This document shows, one piece after another, positions 28,202-37,105 of a stretch of 64,000 bases of DNA. Numbering within the stretch: position 1 is the first letter of the stretch; each line of letters begins with the position of its first letter. Source of the DNA: Pseudomonas indica NBRC 103045 (lineage in GTDB: Bacteria > Pseudomonadota > Gammaproteobacteria > Pseudomonadales > Pseudomonadaceae); the NCBI RefSeq assembly GCF_002091635.1, contig NZ_BDAC01000018.1:1-64000 (forward strand), written 5' to 3'. The position numbers were made by a program, and so were the translations under genes. The notes under the pieces were generated by a model. That model was given only the letters and a program-made list of their open reading frames with translations. It was not told the DNA's origin and ran no database searches.

Positions 28202-28873
28202 TCAATCGCTCCGCGCCGCCCCGTAATAGGCGCAGCCGCGTTGCACCTGCCCATCCAGGCGCAGTTCGGCGGCGAGGTGGGTGATGGCGCCGGTCATGCT
28301 GTCGACGCAGCGTTGCGGGGCGATCCAGAGTTGGAGGCGTTGGCCATTGGCTTCGCTGGTGATATTGAACAGGCCGTCCGGCAGTTGTTCTTCGAGGTAG
28401 GGCAGGGCGAGGGGCGGTTGGCCTTGCCGTTCGAGGACCAGGCCCTTGCCGCTGACGTTCAGGTTCCACTCCGGTTCGTGGCCGCTGGCGCGGACGATGA
28501 GGCGTTTGAAGTTCGGGTCGTCGCAGCCGTGGCCTTCGTGCTGCACGCGGTAGTAACGCTTCACGGTGAGTTCGCCGTCGACGCCGGCCGCCTGGCTGCC
28601 GCCGAGGGTACCGCGCAGGTCGGCGAACAGCGGGGCGGGGTTTTCCGCGAAGAGCAGGGCGGCTTCGCGGGTCAGGCCGCTGTCGCCGCTATCCTTGACG
28701 GTGAAGCGGCGTTGCTCCTGGCACGGACGGAACAGCAGGTGGCCGGCTTCGGCGCTCAGTTCGCCTTGCAGGCGGGTCTGGACGGCGGCCGGATTGGCGG
28801 GCTTGTCGTTGAACGTCTGGCAGGCGGCGAACAGGGGCAGCAGGGCAAACAGCAGAATACGGGTGCTGGGCAT
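28202..28873 (-). CDS. putative COG3650-type lipoprotein
   Basis: The 223-residue product starts MPSTRILLFALLPLFAACQ, a lipoprotein signal with lipobox FAAC, so the mature protein is membrane-anchored through Cys19. The C-terminal half (ASGHEPEWNLNVSGKGL and the pair of Cys around PQRCVDS and QRGCAYYG) resembles uncharacterised COG3650 envelope proteins. The frame is open further upstream, but GGAG before this ATG and the signal peptide decide the start. Function is unknown. Confidence 0.7.
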   Translation of the reverse strand: MPSTRILLFALLPLFAACQTFNDKPANPAAVQTRLQGELSAEAGHLLFRPCQEQRRFTVKDSGDSGLTREAALLFAENPAPLFADLRGTLGGSQAAGVDGELTVKRYYRVQHEGHGCDDPNFKRLIVRASGHEPEWNLNVSGKGLVLERQGQPPLALPYLEEQLPDGLFNITSEANGQRLQLWIAPQRCVDSMTGAITHLAAELRLDGQVQRGCAYYGAARSD

Positions 28874-28940
28874 CGGGGGTCTCCGGGCAAGTGCGGCCAC
28901 GTTACCCAGGCGTCTCGACGATCTCAAGGGTGGAGAGCGA

Positions 28941-29342
28941 ATGATCCAATGCAAACGCGTTTATGAACCGGCAGCCGCGTCGGATGGCTACCGGGTGCTG
29001 GTGGACCGGCTGTGGCCCCGCGGCTGCCGCAAGGAAACGCTGGCCCTGGATGGCTGGCTGCGTGACCTGGCGCCCTCGGCGGAGTTACGCAAGGCGTTCT
29101 GCCACGAGGCGGAGCGGTTCGACGAGTTCCGCCTGCTCTATCGCGGCGAGCTGGCGGCGCACCCGGAGCACTGGTGGGGCCTGTTGGACAAGGCTCGCCA
29201 GGGCACCCTGACGCTGCTCTATGCCGCCCGCGACGAGGTGCACAACAACGCGCGGGTGCTGGCGGAGTTCCTCGAGGACGAGCTGGAGCGCCAGGGGGAG
29301 GCCAGCTCGCCGGTGTGTTATGCCGGCGAGGGTCCGGGCTGA
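28941..29342 (+). CDS. DUF488-family protein
   Basis: The 133-residue cytosolic protein has the hallmarks of DUF488: RVYEP near the start, VDRLWPRG, and a late LLYAARDEVHNNA. The start is the ATG after GGAGAG at 28941. The biochemical role of the family is not established. It is transcribed divergently from the COG3650-type lipoprotein gene and ends five bases before the convergent SDR gene. Confidence 0.85.
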   Translation: MIQCKRVYEPAAASDGYRVLVDRLWPRGCRKETLALDGWLRDLAPSAELRKAFCHEAERFDEFRLLYRGELAAHPEHWWGLLDKARQGTLTLLYAARDEVHNNARVLAEFLEDELERQGEASSPVCYAGEGPG

Positions 29343-29346
29343 CGCA

Positions 29347-29946
29347 TTACCAGACCTTGTAGACCTGCCCGGTCTGCAGGCCCTCGGCGCTCTTCGCGTA
29401 GGCGAGGGCGGCGTCGGCGGCGGGGATGGCTTTCCAGCCACGGAAGTACTCGCCCAGGGCCGGCAGCGATTCGCGCACGATGGTCGGGCTCACTGCGTTC
29501 AGGCGCAGGCCGCGCGGCAGTTCGATGGCGGCGCCGCGGACGAAGCCTTCGATGGCCGCGTTCACCATGCTCGCCGAACTGCCGTAGCGGATTGGGTCTT
29601 CGCTGAGCACGCCGGAGGTGAGGGTAAAGGAGGCGCCCTCGTTGGCGTATTCGCGGCCGATCAGCACCAGGTTCACCTGGCCCATCAGTTTGTCGCGCAA
29701 ACCGACCGTGAACTCGGCATCGCCCATGTCCGCCAGGTCGGCGAAGTGCACCTTGCCGGTGGCGCTGATCAACGCATCGAAGGGGCCGGTCTGCTCGAAC
29801 AGGTGGCGGATCGAGGCGGTGTCGGTGATGTCCACCTGGAAATCGCCGCTGCTGTGGCCGATGCGGACGATCTCGTGGCGCTCGCGCAGTTCCTGGTCGA
29901 TGGCCTTGCCGAGGGTGCCGCTGGCGCCGATCAGAAGAATCTTCAT
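29347..29946 (-). CDS. SDR-family protein lacking the usual catalytic Tyr-Lys
   Basis: The 199-residue Rossmann protein has the cofactor motif GASGTLGKAI and the NAG-equivalent ISATGKV. Where classical short-chain dehydrogenases have YxxxK it reads SSASMVNAAIEG, so the standard catalytic pair is absent, as in the Lin1944-like subgroup. The conserved region LRLNAVSPTIVRES remains. It is divergent from a LysR gene across about 108 bp, which suggests that the regulator controls it. The substrate is unknown. Confidence 0.85.
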   Translation of the reverse strand: MKILLIGASGTLGKAIDQELRERHEIVRIGHSSGDFQVDITDTASIRHLFEQTGPFDALISATGKVHFADLADMGDAEFTVGLRDKLMGQVNLVLIGREYANEGASFTLTSGVLSEDPIRYGSSASMVNAAIEGFVRGAAIELPRGLRLNAVSPTIVRESLPALGEYFRGWKAIPAADAALAYAKSAEGLQTGQVYKVW

Positions 29947-30054
29947 GCTGTGTCTCCTTGCGGGTGAGTGTTTACGACAGCGCCAGTCTAGGGCGATGAT
30001 TCATCGCGATAAGCCAGCCAATCGGCAACCTTTGGTTTTCCTGAGGAAACAATC

Positions 30055-30969
30055 GTGAGCGAGATGGACGATCTGGCCGCCTTTGCCGTGTTGCTGGAGG
30101 CCGGCAGTTTCACCCGTGCGGCGGAGCGGCTTGGTTGCAGCAAGGGGCAGTTGTCCAAGCGCATCCGGCTGTTGGAAGAGGGGTTCGGCGTGAGCCTGCT
30201 GCACCGCACCACCCGGCGGCTCACGCTCACCGCAGCGGGTGCCGCGCTGCTGCCGGAGGCCCAGGCGCTGGTCGCCCAGGCCAGTCGCGCCCGGCAGGCG
30301 CTGGCGCGGCTGCGCGAGGAAGTGGCCGGGACGGTACGCATCACGGTGCCGGTGTCGTTGGGCGAGACCTTCTTCGATGCGCTGCTGCTGGACTTCACCC
30401 AACGCTATCCCGACGTGCGGGTGGAGCTGGACCTGCACAACGGTTACCGCGATCTGGTGGCCGAGGGCTTCGATCTGGCGATCCGTTCCGGTGTCCAGGG
30501 CGACGAGCGCCTGGTGGCGCGGCCGTTATTCGCCATGCAGGAGCTGACCTGCGCCAGCCCGGCCTATCTGGAGCAGTACGGCGAACCGCTGACACCCGCG
30601 GACCTGGCCAACCACCGCTGCTTGCTGAACACGCACTACAGCGGCTACGAGGAATGGCTTTACCACCGCCAGCACCGGCTGGAGCGGGTGAAGGTCTCCG
30701 GGGCGCTGGCGAGCAATCACTACAGCCTGCTGAAAAAGGCCGCGCTGGTCGGGGCCGGGGTGGCGCGGCTGCCGTCGTACATGCTGCACGCGGAACTGGC
30801 CGACGGTCGCTTGCGCTGGCTATTGCGCGATTACCAGACGCGCAGCACGCCGGTGTTCCTCGTCCACCCGTACCAGGCGGGCCTGCCCAGGCGGACCCAG
30901 GTATTGGCCGATTACCTGCTGGCGTGGTTCGAACGCAGCCGGGTGGCGCTGGCCGCGTTGACGGCGTAG
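30055..30969 (+). CDS. LysR-family transcriptional regulator
   Basis: The 304-residue protein has the N-terminal winged helix-turn-helix (AAERLGCSKGQLSKRIRLLE and the following HRTTRRLTLTAAG) and a periplasmic-binding-like effector domain from about 90. The start is GTG with GAGGA upstream. It is divergent from the SDR gene and probably autoregulates and controls it. The effector is unknown. The sequence resembles the CrgA-type LysR subgroup. Confidence 0.92.
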   Translation: MSEMDDLAAFAVLLEAGSFTRAAERLGCSKGQLSKRIRLLEEGFGVSLLHRTTRRLTLTAAGAALLPEAQALVAQASRARQALARLREEVAGTVRITVPVSLGETFFDALLLDFTQRYPDVRVELDLHNGYRDLVAEGFDLAIRSGVQGDERLVARPLFAMQELTCASPAYLEQYGEPLTPADLANHRCLLNTHYSGYEEWLYHRQHRLERVKVSGALASNHYSLLKKAALVGAGVARLPSYMLHAELADGRLRWLLRDYQTRSTPVFLVHPYQAGLPRRTQVLADYLLAWFERSRVALAALTA

Positions 30970-30980
30970 CGGGGCGGGTT

Positions 30981-31145
30981 GGGCGAATGAATTCGCCCCT
31001 ACGCCACACCCAAGCCCGAACACTGACCTTTTGTAGGAGCGAGCTTGCTCGCGAAGGGGGGCACACAAAAGCTTCGCCAGCAGAGCTGGCTCCTACAAAA
31101 GCGGGGCGAGTGGCATCGAACCTGTAGGGGCGAATTTATTCGCCC
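30981..31145. repeat. composite REP-like element, copy 1
   Basis: Four palindromes occur in order: GCGAATGAATTCGCCCCTAC, GTAGGAGCGAGC/TTGCTCGCGAA, CTTCGCCAGCAG/AGCTGGCTCCTAC, and GTAGGGGCGAATTTATTCGCC. The same order and similar spacers recur at 55424-55618. It fills the gap between the LysR gene and the end of flhA. Confidence 0.8.
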
Positions 31146-31162
31146 AGCTTCCCGGCTTGTTC

Positions 31163-33259
31163 TCAACCCAACGTCCCGAGAATATTCACGCCAACCCGCT
31201 CCGGAATCTCGTTCTGCGACAGCACGTGCAGGCCGGGGCTGAAGACGCGGGCGTAGCGGGCCAGCAGCGGGCGCAGTTGCGGGATCACGGTGAGCACCGG
31301 CGGGTGGCCGGCCTGGCGCAGTTTTTCCTTCATCACCGGCATGGTGCTCTGCAACTGATTGAGCAGGCTCGGCTCCACCGGGATGTTGTCCAGGCTCACC
31401 GGGCCGGCCTGCTGGGCGATGCTGAGGGCGCTGAGCAGGGTGTTTTCCAGGGCGTTCTCCAGAATGAACACCGCCAGTTCGCTGCGTTCTCCGGCGATGG
31501 CCGAGACGATGCTGCGGCGCAGCGCGTAGCGCACATCGGAGGCGAGCAGCACCGGGTCCTTGGTGGTCTCGCTGGACTCCAGCAGGGTGCTGGCGATGGT
31601 GACGATGTCGCGCAGCGGCACCTGCTCCTGCAGCAGTTGGCGATACACCCGGTGCTGCTGGCTGTAGCTGAGCTGACCCTTCAGGTTCTCCGCCAACTTG
31701 GGCGCCTGCAGGGCGAGGCGCTGCATCAGGTGCTCGACGTCATCGTGCTTGAAGATGTCCGGCAGGTGATCGCGGATCACCTTGTTCAGGTGGGTCGCCA
31801 CCACGCTGGCGCAGTCGATCACCTGGTAGCCGAGGTTGAGCGCGCGTGCCTTGTCGGTCGGCAGAATCCACACCACCTGCATGCGGTAGGCCGGGTCGGT
31901 GCCGAGGATGCCATCGATCTCGCCGTAGAGTTCCGGCGAGGGAATCGCCATCAGCCGGTCGGCATGGATTTCCGCGCCGTCGATGCGTTCGCCGTTGATG
32001 AAGATGCTGTACTGCGAGGCTTTCAGGCGCAGGCTGTCGCGAATCTGCACTTCCGGCAGGAGGAAGCCGAGGTTCTCCGAGAGGGTCTGGCGTACCCCGC
32101 GCACCCGCTGCGCCAGGGGCGCGCCAGCGGCTTCGTTGACCAGCCCGACCAGCTTGTAGCCGAGGGAGATGGACAGCCGCTCGACCAGCGGGATGTCTTC
32201 CCAGGCCAGGTTCTGCGCGCGGTCCTGCTCCATGGCCTTGTTGATCGCTTCCACCTGCTCCAGGCTGGCCGCTTCGTCGGGCGAGGGGTTGCGGCCCACG
32301 GCCCAGCCGACGAAGGCGATCAGCGCGGCGAAGGCGATGAAGGCGAAGTGCGGCATGCCCGGCACCAGCGCCAGCACGAAGAGGATGCCGGCCACGGTGT
32401 AGAGCAGCGATGGCGAGGCGAGGAGCTGGCGGCGGACCTGGCCGGTGATTTCCGCCGATTCGTTGATCCGGGTGACGATGATCGCCGCCGCGGTGGACAG
32501 CAGCAGCGCCGGAATCTGTGCCACCAGGCCGTCGCCGATGGTGAGCAGGGCGAACTGCTGGAACGCCTGGGCGGCCGGCAGGTTGTAGACGAACATGCCG
32601 ATGGCGAAGCCGCCGAACAGGTTGATCAGCAGGATCAGGATGCCGGCGATGGCGTCGCCGCGAACGAACTTCGAGGCACCGTCCATGGCCCCGTAGAAGT
32701 CGGCTTCCTTGGCCACTTCCTGGCGCCGCGCCTTGGCTTCTTCCTGGGTGACCAGACCGGCGTTGAGGTCGGCGTCGATGGCCATCTGCTTGCCGGGCAG
32801 GGCGTCCAGGGTGAAGCGCGCGGTGACTTCGGAGATCCGCTCGCCGCCCTTGGTGACCACCATGAAGTTGATGATCATCAGGATCACGAAGACGATCAGG
32901 CCGACGATGAAGTTGCCGCCGATCACCACCTGCCCGAAGGCCTCGATCACCTTGCCCGCCGCACCGGTGCCGGTGTGGCCTTCCAGCAGCACCACGCGGG
33001 TCGAGGCGACGTTGAGGGTCAGGCGCAGCAGCGTGGTGACCAGGATCACCGTGGGGAACAGCGAGAAGTCCAGCGGGCTCTTCGACGAGACGCTGACCAG
33101 CAGCACCAGGATCGCCATGGCGATGTTGAAGGTGAACAGGATGTCCAGCAGCTGCGGCGGCAGCGGCAGGATGATCATCGCCAGGATCGAGAGGATGAGC
33201 ACCGGAATCCCGATGCGTCCGCTGCGCAGGGTCGGCATGAGTTGCTGCATTACATTCAT
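31163..33259 (-). CDS. flhA: flagellar export gate protein FlhA (lateral system)
   Basis: FlhA is the nonameric export gate of the flagellar type III apparatus. The 698-residue protein has eight predicted N-terminal membrane helices (residues about 15-320) and the FHIPEP-type loop containing MVVTKGGERISEV and RFTLDALPGKQMAID. A large cytoplasmic C-terminal domain begins near 350. Its start overlaps the flhB stop as ATGA. It is the last gene of the fliMNPQR-flhBA operon. Confidence 0.96.
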   Translation of the reverse strand: MNVMQQLMPTLRSGRIGIPVLILSILAMIILPLPPQLLDILFTFNIAMAILVLLVSVSSKSPLDFSLFPTVILVTTLLRLTLNVASTRVVLLEGHTGTGAAGKVIEAFGQVVIGGNFIVGLIVFVILMIINFMVVTKGGERISEVTARFTLDALPGKQMAIDADLNAGLVTQEEAKARRQEVAKEADFYGAMDGASKFVRGDAIAGILILLINLFGGFAIGMFVYNLPAAQAFQQFALLTIGDGLVAQIPALLLSTAAAIIVTRINESAEITGQVRRQLLASPSLLYTVAGILFVLALVPGMPHFAFIAFAALIAFVGWAVGRNPSPDEAASLEQVEAINKAMEQDRAQNLAWEDIPLVERLSISLGYKLVGLVNEAAGAPLAQRVRGVRQTLSENLGFLLPEVQIRDSLRLKASQYSIFINGERIDGAEIHADRLMAIPSPELYGEIDGILGTDPAYRMQVVWILPTDKARALNLGYQVIDCASVVATHLNKVIRDHLPDIFKHDDVEHLMQRLALQAPKLAENLKGQLSYSQQHRVYRQLLQEQVPLRDIVTIASTLLESSETTKDPVLLASDVRYALRRSIVSAIAGERSELAVFILENALENTLLSALSIAQQAGPVSLDNIPVEPSLLNQLQSTMPVMKEKLRQAGHPPVLTVIPQLRPLLARYARVFSPGLHVLSQNEIPERVGVNILGTLG

Positions 33260-34401
33260 GGTTGGGACCTGTTCGCCATGCTGTCAGGAATGGGGAGGTT
33301 GGCCGCCAGTACCGGGCGGCCCCGGCGGCCCTGGCGGTAGGCCTTGAGCTGCAGGATGTAGGTGAGGACGTGGGCCACCGCCGTATAGAGCGGGGCCGGA
33401 ATCTGCTGGTTGACCTGGGTGCTGAAGTAGATGGCCCGCGCCAGTGGCGGCAGCTCCAGCACTTCGAGCTGGTTGGCCTGGGCCATCTTGCGGATGTACA
33501 GCGCGGTTTCGTCGACCCCCTTGGCGATCACGTAGGGCGCCTGGGCCTTCTTCGGGTCGTACTTGAGGGCGACCGCGAAGTGCTGCGGGTTGACGATCAC
33601 CACGTCGGCGTTCTTGATCACCCGGCTGATCTGCCGTTGCAGCAGTTGCCGCTGCACCTGCTTGATGCGCGCCTTCACCTCGGGGCGGCCTTCCTGGTTC
33701 TTGTGTTCTTCCTTGCGCTCCTGCTTGGTCATGCGCAGCTTCTTGAGGAAGAAGAAGCGCTGTAGCGGAATGTCGATCAGCGAGAACAGCACGAACACCA
33801 GCAACAGGCTCAGGGTCATGTCGAAGGCCAGGGCGACGGCGCTGCCGATGGCGGTGCGGATGTCCGTGCGTTGCAGGGCGATCAGTTGCGGCGTGGCCTC
33901 CGCCAGCAGCCAGCCGGCGATGGCGAACAGCACCAGGATCTTCAGCACCGACTTGAGCAGCTCGCTCCAGTTCTGCATCGAGAACATCCGTCCCAGGCCG
34001 GTGATGGGGTTGAGCTTGCTCAGCTTGGGGGTGAAGTTCTTCGAGGAGAACACCCAGCCGCCCGGCACCAGGGAAAACACCACCACCAGCAAGGGCGTGA
34101 TCAGCAGCGGGGCGAGCAGCTTGATGAAGATCAGCAGGTTATGGCCGAGGATCAGGCTGAGGTCATCCAGGCCGATCTCGCTGTGGCCGAAGTCGAGGTA
34201 GGCGAGGCGGAAGCTCTCCTGCAACCCCTCATGGAACAGCCCGGTGCTGAATTTGAGGGCGAACAGGGTCACCAGCAGCGAGAGGGTTGTGGACAAGTCC
34301 TTGGAGCGCGCGACTTGGCCTTCCTCCCGGCTTTTCTTCAGTTTCTGCTGGGAGGCCTCTTCTGTTTTTTCCTGGGCGCTGTTCTGCTCAGACACGGCCA
34401 C
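33256..34401 (-). CDS. flhB: flagellar export switch protein FlhB (lateral system)
   Basis: FlhB switches export from rod/hook to filament substrates by self-cleavage. The 381 residues have the N-terminal EKTEEAS...K segment, four membrane helices, and the cytoplasmic domain. The cleavage tetrapeptide reads NPQH at 271-274 instead of the usual NPTH. The Asn and Pro needed for cleavage are kept. It overlaps fliR by 14 bases and flhA by 4. Confidence 0.95.
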   Translation of the reverse strand: MAVSEQNSAQEKTEEASQQKLKKSREEGQVARSKDLSTTLSLLVTLFALKFSTGLFHEGLQESFRLAYLDFGHSEIGLDDLSLILGHNLLIFIKLLAPLLITPLLVVVFSLVPGGWVFSSKNFTPKLSKLNPITGLGRMFSMQNWSELLKSVLKILVLFAIAGWLLAEATPQLIALQRTDIRTAIGSAVALAFDMTLSLLLVFVLFSLIDIPLQRFFFLKKLRMTKQERKEEHKNQEGRPEVKARIKQVQRQLLQRQISRVIKNADVVIVNPQHFAVALKYDPKKAQAPYVIAKGVDETALYIRKMAQANQLEVLELPPLARAIYFSTQVNQQIPAPLYTAVAHVLTYILQLKAYRQGRRGRPVLAANLPIPDSMANRSQP

Positions 34402-35197
34402 CGCTCCGCAACAGGATGCCGATGTTGTCGAGCAGCTCGCGCGACAGGTGCAGGTAGTTTTCCGGCAGGTGCGGCAGGGTCAGCCAGATGCACAGCAGGC
34501 CGCCGAGGATGGTCATGGGGAAGCCGAGGGAGAACAGGTTCATCGCCGGAGAGATGCGGTTCAGCAGGCCGAAGCAGAACTGCATCAGGGTCATGAAGAA
34601 CACCACCGGCAAGGTGACCAGCACCGCCGCCGAGAGGACCCAACCGAGGGAGTAGACCAGGGTTTCGAAGCCGAGATAGTGCAGGCCGCTACCCACCGGC
34701 CAGTAGACGAAGCTCTGGTAGAGCACGCTGACGATCAGCAGATGGCCATCGGTGGCGAAGAACAGGAACACCAGCAGGATGAAGTACAGCTGCGACACGA
34801 TGGAGGACGACGACACGCCGTTCACCGGGTCGTTGTAGCGCGCCATGCTCATGCCCATCTGGGTGGAAATCACTTCGCCGACCAGGCCGAACACGGTGAA
34901 CACCAGTTGCAGCGCCAGGCCCATGAGCAGGCCGAAGGCGATCTGCTCGGCCGCCACCAGCACGCCGTGCAGCGAGAGCGCGTCGATGCGCGGCGGATCG
35001 GGGAGGGCCTTGGCCAGGGCGAAGGTCAGGGCCAGGGCGAGCAGCACGCGGATGCGGATCGACACCGCCTTGTGGCTGAACAGCGGCGCCAGGCTGAACA
35101 GGGCCAGGATGCGGCAGAACGGCCACCAGTAGCCCTGCAACTGATGCAGGTACTGGCTGGCCTGGAGGATCGGCTCGCTCGACGGCATCGCGCTCAA
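34388..35197 (-). CDS. fliR: flagellar export protein FliR (lateral system)
   Basis: FliR is a core membrane subunit of the FliP5Q4R1 export channel. The 269-residue protein is hydrophobic with about six membrane helices and FliR-type blocks such as GLALQLVFTVFGLVGEVIS and SPAMNLFSLGFP. Length is normal. Its start overlaps the fliQ stop by four bases. Confidence 0.95.
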   Translation of the reverse strand: MSAMPSSEPILQASQYLHQLQGYWWPFCRILALFSLAPLFSHKAVSIRIRVLLALALTFALAKALPDPPRIDALSLHGVLVAAEQIAFGLLMGLALQLVFTVFGLVGEVISTQMGMSMARYNDPVNGVSSSSIVSQLYFILLVFLFFATDGHLLIVSVLYQSFVYWPVGSGLHYLGFETLVYSLGWVLSAAVLVTLPVVFFMTLMQFCFGLLNRISPAMNLFSLGFPMTILGGLLCIWLTLPHLPENYLHLSRELLDNIGILLRSGGRV

Positions 35198-35466
35198 CCG
35201 ACCAGCCGACCGGCCTGCTTGAAGGTTTCGATGAACAGGTCGCCGAGGGTCCGCAGGATCCAGTTGCCGGCGAAGATCAGCATGCCCAGGGTGATCAGCA
35301 GGCGCGGCAGGAAGCTCAGCATCTGCTCGTTGATCTGGGTCGCCGCCTGGAAAATACTCACCAGCAGGCCGCCGATCAGGCTGGGCACGACCAGCACGCA
35401 GACGATCAACGCGGTGATGTGCACGGCGTTGGAGACGATGGCGACGGCGGTCTCCGGGGTCAGCAT
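35194..35466 (-). CDS. fliQ: flagellar export protein FliQ (lateral system)
   Basis: The 90-residue protein begins MLTPETAVAIVSNAV and has two membrane hairpin helices with the FliQ-typical FQAATQINEQMLSFLPR. The open frame continues upstream through the repeat array, but normal FliQ length and sequence fix the ATG at 35466. It is separated from fliP by a 515-bp repeat region, unusual for an operon in which the other genes overlap. Confidence 0.95.
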   Translation of the reverse strand: MLTPETAVAIVSNAVHITALIVCVLVVPSLIGGLLVSIFQAATQINEQMLSFLPRLLITLGMLIFAGNWILRTLGDLFIETFKQAGRLVG

Positions 35467-35488
35467 GGGGCTACCTCGTGGTGGCGCG

Positions 35489-35958
35489 GACGCTGAGCGT
35501 CCAGGGCTGCATTCCCACGCGGAGCGTGGGAACGATCGGGAAACCAAGCGGCTTTTCGTAGGAGCGAGCTCTGCTCGCGAAAGAGCGCAATCGCGTTGGC
35601 AGAGGCGTTGCGCCAGGCACTGAGCCGACGCGGAGCGTCTGGGGCTGCATTCCCATGCGGAGCGTGGGAGCGATCGGGAAACCAAGCGGCTTTTCGTAGG
35701 AGCGAGCTCTGCTCGCGAAAGAGCGCAATCGCGTGGGCAGAGGCATTGCGCCCGGCACTGAGCCGACGCGGAGCGTCCAGGGCTGCATTCCCACGCGGAG
35801 CGTGGGTACGATCGGGGAGCCAGGCGGCTTTTCGTAGGAGCGAGCTCTGCTCGCGAAAGAGCGCAATCGCGTGGGCAGAGGCATTGCGCCCGGCACTGAG
35901 CCGACGCGGAGCGTCTGGGGCAGCATTCCCATGCGGAGCGTGGGAGCGATCGGATATC
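35489..35958. repeat. 138-bp tandem REP-type array between fliP and fliQ
   Basis: Units start at 35489, 35627, 35765 and 35903, giving an exact 138-bp period, three complete copies and a fourth of about 55 bp. Each unit holds two palindromes: CCCACGCGGAGCGTGGG (hairpin) and GAGCGAGCTCTGCTCGC. Copies differ by only a few bases. The period is a multiple of three, so frames stay open across it on both strands and produce spurious repetitive ORFs. Confidence 0.92.
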
Positions 35959-35981
35959 GGTTGCATGTTCGCCCGGCCCCG

Positions 35982-36740
35982 CTAGAACGGCTGCACGCTG
36001 GTGGTCAGGGTCCCCATCATCAGGGCCCAGCCGTCGACCAGGACGAACACCATCAGCTTGAACGGCAGCGAGATCATCATCGGCGAGAGCATCATCATGC
36101 CCATGGCCATGAGCACGCTGGCCACCACCAGATCGATCACCAGGAACGGTATGAAGATCATGAAGCCGAGCTGGAAGGCGGTCTTCAGCTCGCTGAGCAC
36201 GAAGGCCGGCAGCAGCAGGGAGAAGTCCAGCTCCTCGAGGTTCTGCGGCAGTTCTTCGCCGGCCAGGGAGACCATGGTTTCCAGGGAATTCTTGTTGGTC
36301 TGCGCGAGCATGAAGCGCGACAGCGTCTGCTTGGCCTTGCCCAGGCCCTGCTCCAGGGTGATCTGGTCGGCCTGGAAGGGCACGTAGGCCTCGCTGTAGA
36401 TCTCCTGCCAGACCGGGCGCATCACCAGCAGCGTCATGCACAGGGCGATGCCGATCAGGATGTTGTTCGGCGGGCTCTGCTGCAGGCCGATGGCCTGGCG
36501 CAGGATGGCCAGGACGACGATGAAGCGGGTGAAACAGGTCATCATCATGAGCATTGCCGGCAGGAAGCCGAGCAGGGTCATGACGATCAGGATCTGCAGC
36601 TTGACGCTCAGCTCCTGGCCGTTCTCGGTGTCGTTCAGGTTGAGCAGGGTGATGTCCCCGCCGGCCGCCTGGGCGACCAGAGGGCACAGGCCGACGATCA
36701 GCAGCAGGACGAGGACGGCGAGGCGACGCAGGCTTTTCAT
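35982..36740 (-). CDS. fliP: flagellar export protein FliP (lateral system)
   Basis: The 252-residue protein has a cleavable signal sequence (about 1-25, ending VAQAAGG) and FliP-type blocks TCFTRFIVVLAILRQAIG, QQSPPNNILIG and SELKTAFQLGFMIFIPFL. Four membrane segments form part of the export channel. The ATG overlaps the fliN stop by four bases. Confidence 0.96.
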   Translation of the reverse strand: MKSLRRLAVLVLLLIVGLCPLVAQAAGGDITLLNLNDTENGQELSVKLQILIVMTLLGFLPAMLMMMTCFTRFIVVLAILRQAIGLQQSPPNNILIGIALCMTLLVMRPVWQEIYSEAYVPFQADQITLEQGLGKAKQTLSRFMLAQTNKNSLETMVSLAGEELPQNLEELDFSLLLPAFVLSELKTAFQLGFMIFIPFLVIDLVVASVLMAMGMMMLSPMMISLPFKLMVFVLVDGWALMMGTLTTSVQPF

Positions 36741-37105
36741 CGGGTCAGGTCGTTCAGGCTGGTGCCGCTGAGTTCGACGATGCGCAGGCCGTAATTGCCG
36801 TTCATCACCACCACTTCGGCCTTGGCGAACAGGGCGCCGTTGACCTTCACGTCGAGGGGCTCGCCGGCCAGCTTGTCGAGCACGATCACGCTGCTGGTGT
36901 CCACCTCCATCAGCTCCTTGAGGGAAATCTCGGTGGAGGCGACTTCCAGGGTCACGTTCACCGGAATCTTGCCGAAGAAGCTCAGGTCTTGGTGCGGCAG
37001 TTGCGCCGGGGCTTCGACGTTGACCACCTCGTCGGCGGCATCGAGACCCAGGTCGCCTTCGCTGATCAGGCTTTCGAAATCGTTGTCGGTCAATTGCGCG
37101 GTCAT
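36737..37105 (-). CDS. fliN: flagellar motor switch protein FliN (lateral system)
   Basis: FliN forms most of the C-ring with FliM. The 122-residue protein has an acidic N-terminal stretch and a C-terminal SpoA domain with IPVNVTLEVASTEISLKEL, LDKLAGEPLDVKVNG and KAEVVVMNGNYGLRI. Its start overlaps the fliM stop as ATGA. Confidence 0.95.
   Translation of the reverse strand: MTAQLTDNDFESLISEGDLGLDAADEVVNVEAPAQLPHQDLSFFGKIPVNVTLEVASTEISLKELMEVDTSSVIVLDKLAGEPLDVKVNGALFAKAEVVVMNGNYGLRIVELSGTSLNDLTR

Noticed and set aside
31157-33340. 727-codon plus-strand frame opposite flhA
   Set aside because: His/Gln/Asp-rich shadow. FlhA on the minus strand is unambiguous.
35489-35958. CRISPR array
   Set aside because: Units are adjacent 138-bp tandem copies with no unique spacers and no cas genes.
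35194-36687. 497-codon continuous frame through fliP, the repeats and fliQ suggesting a fusion protein
   Set aside because: The fliP part is out of the true frame. The frame stays open only because the 138-bp repeat is a multiple of three.
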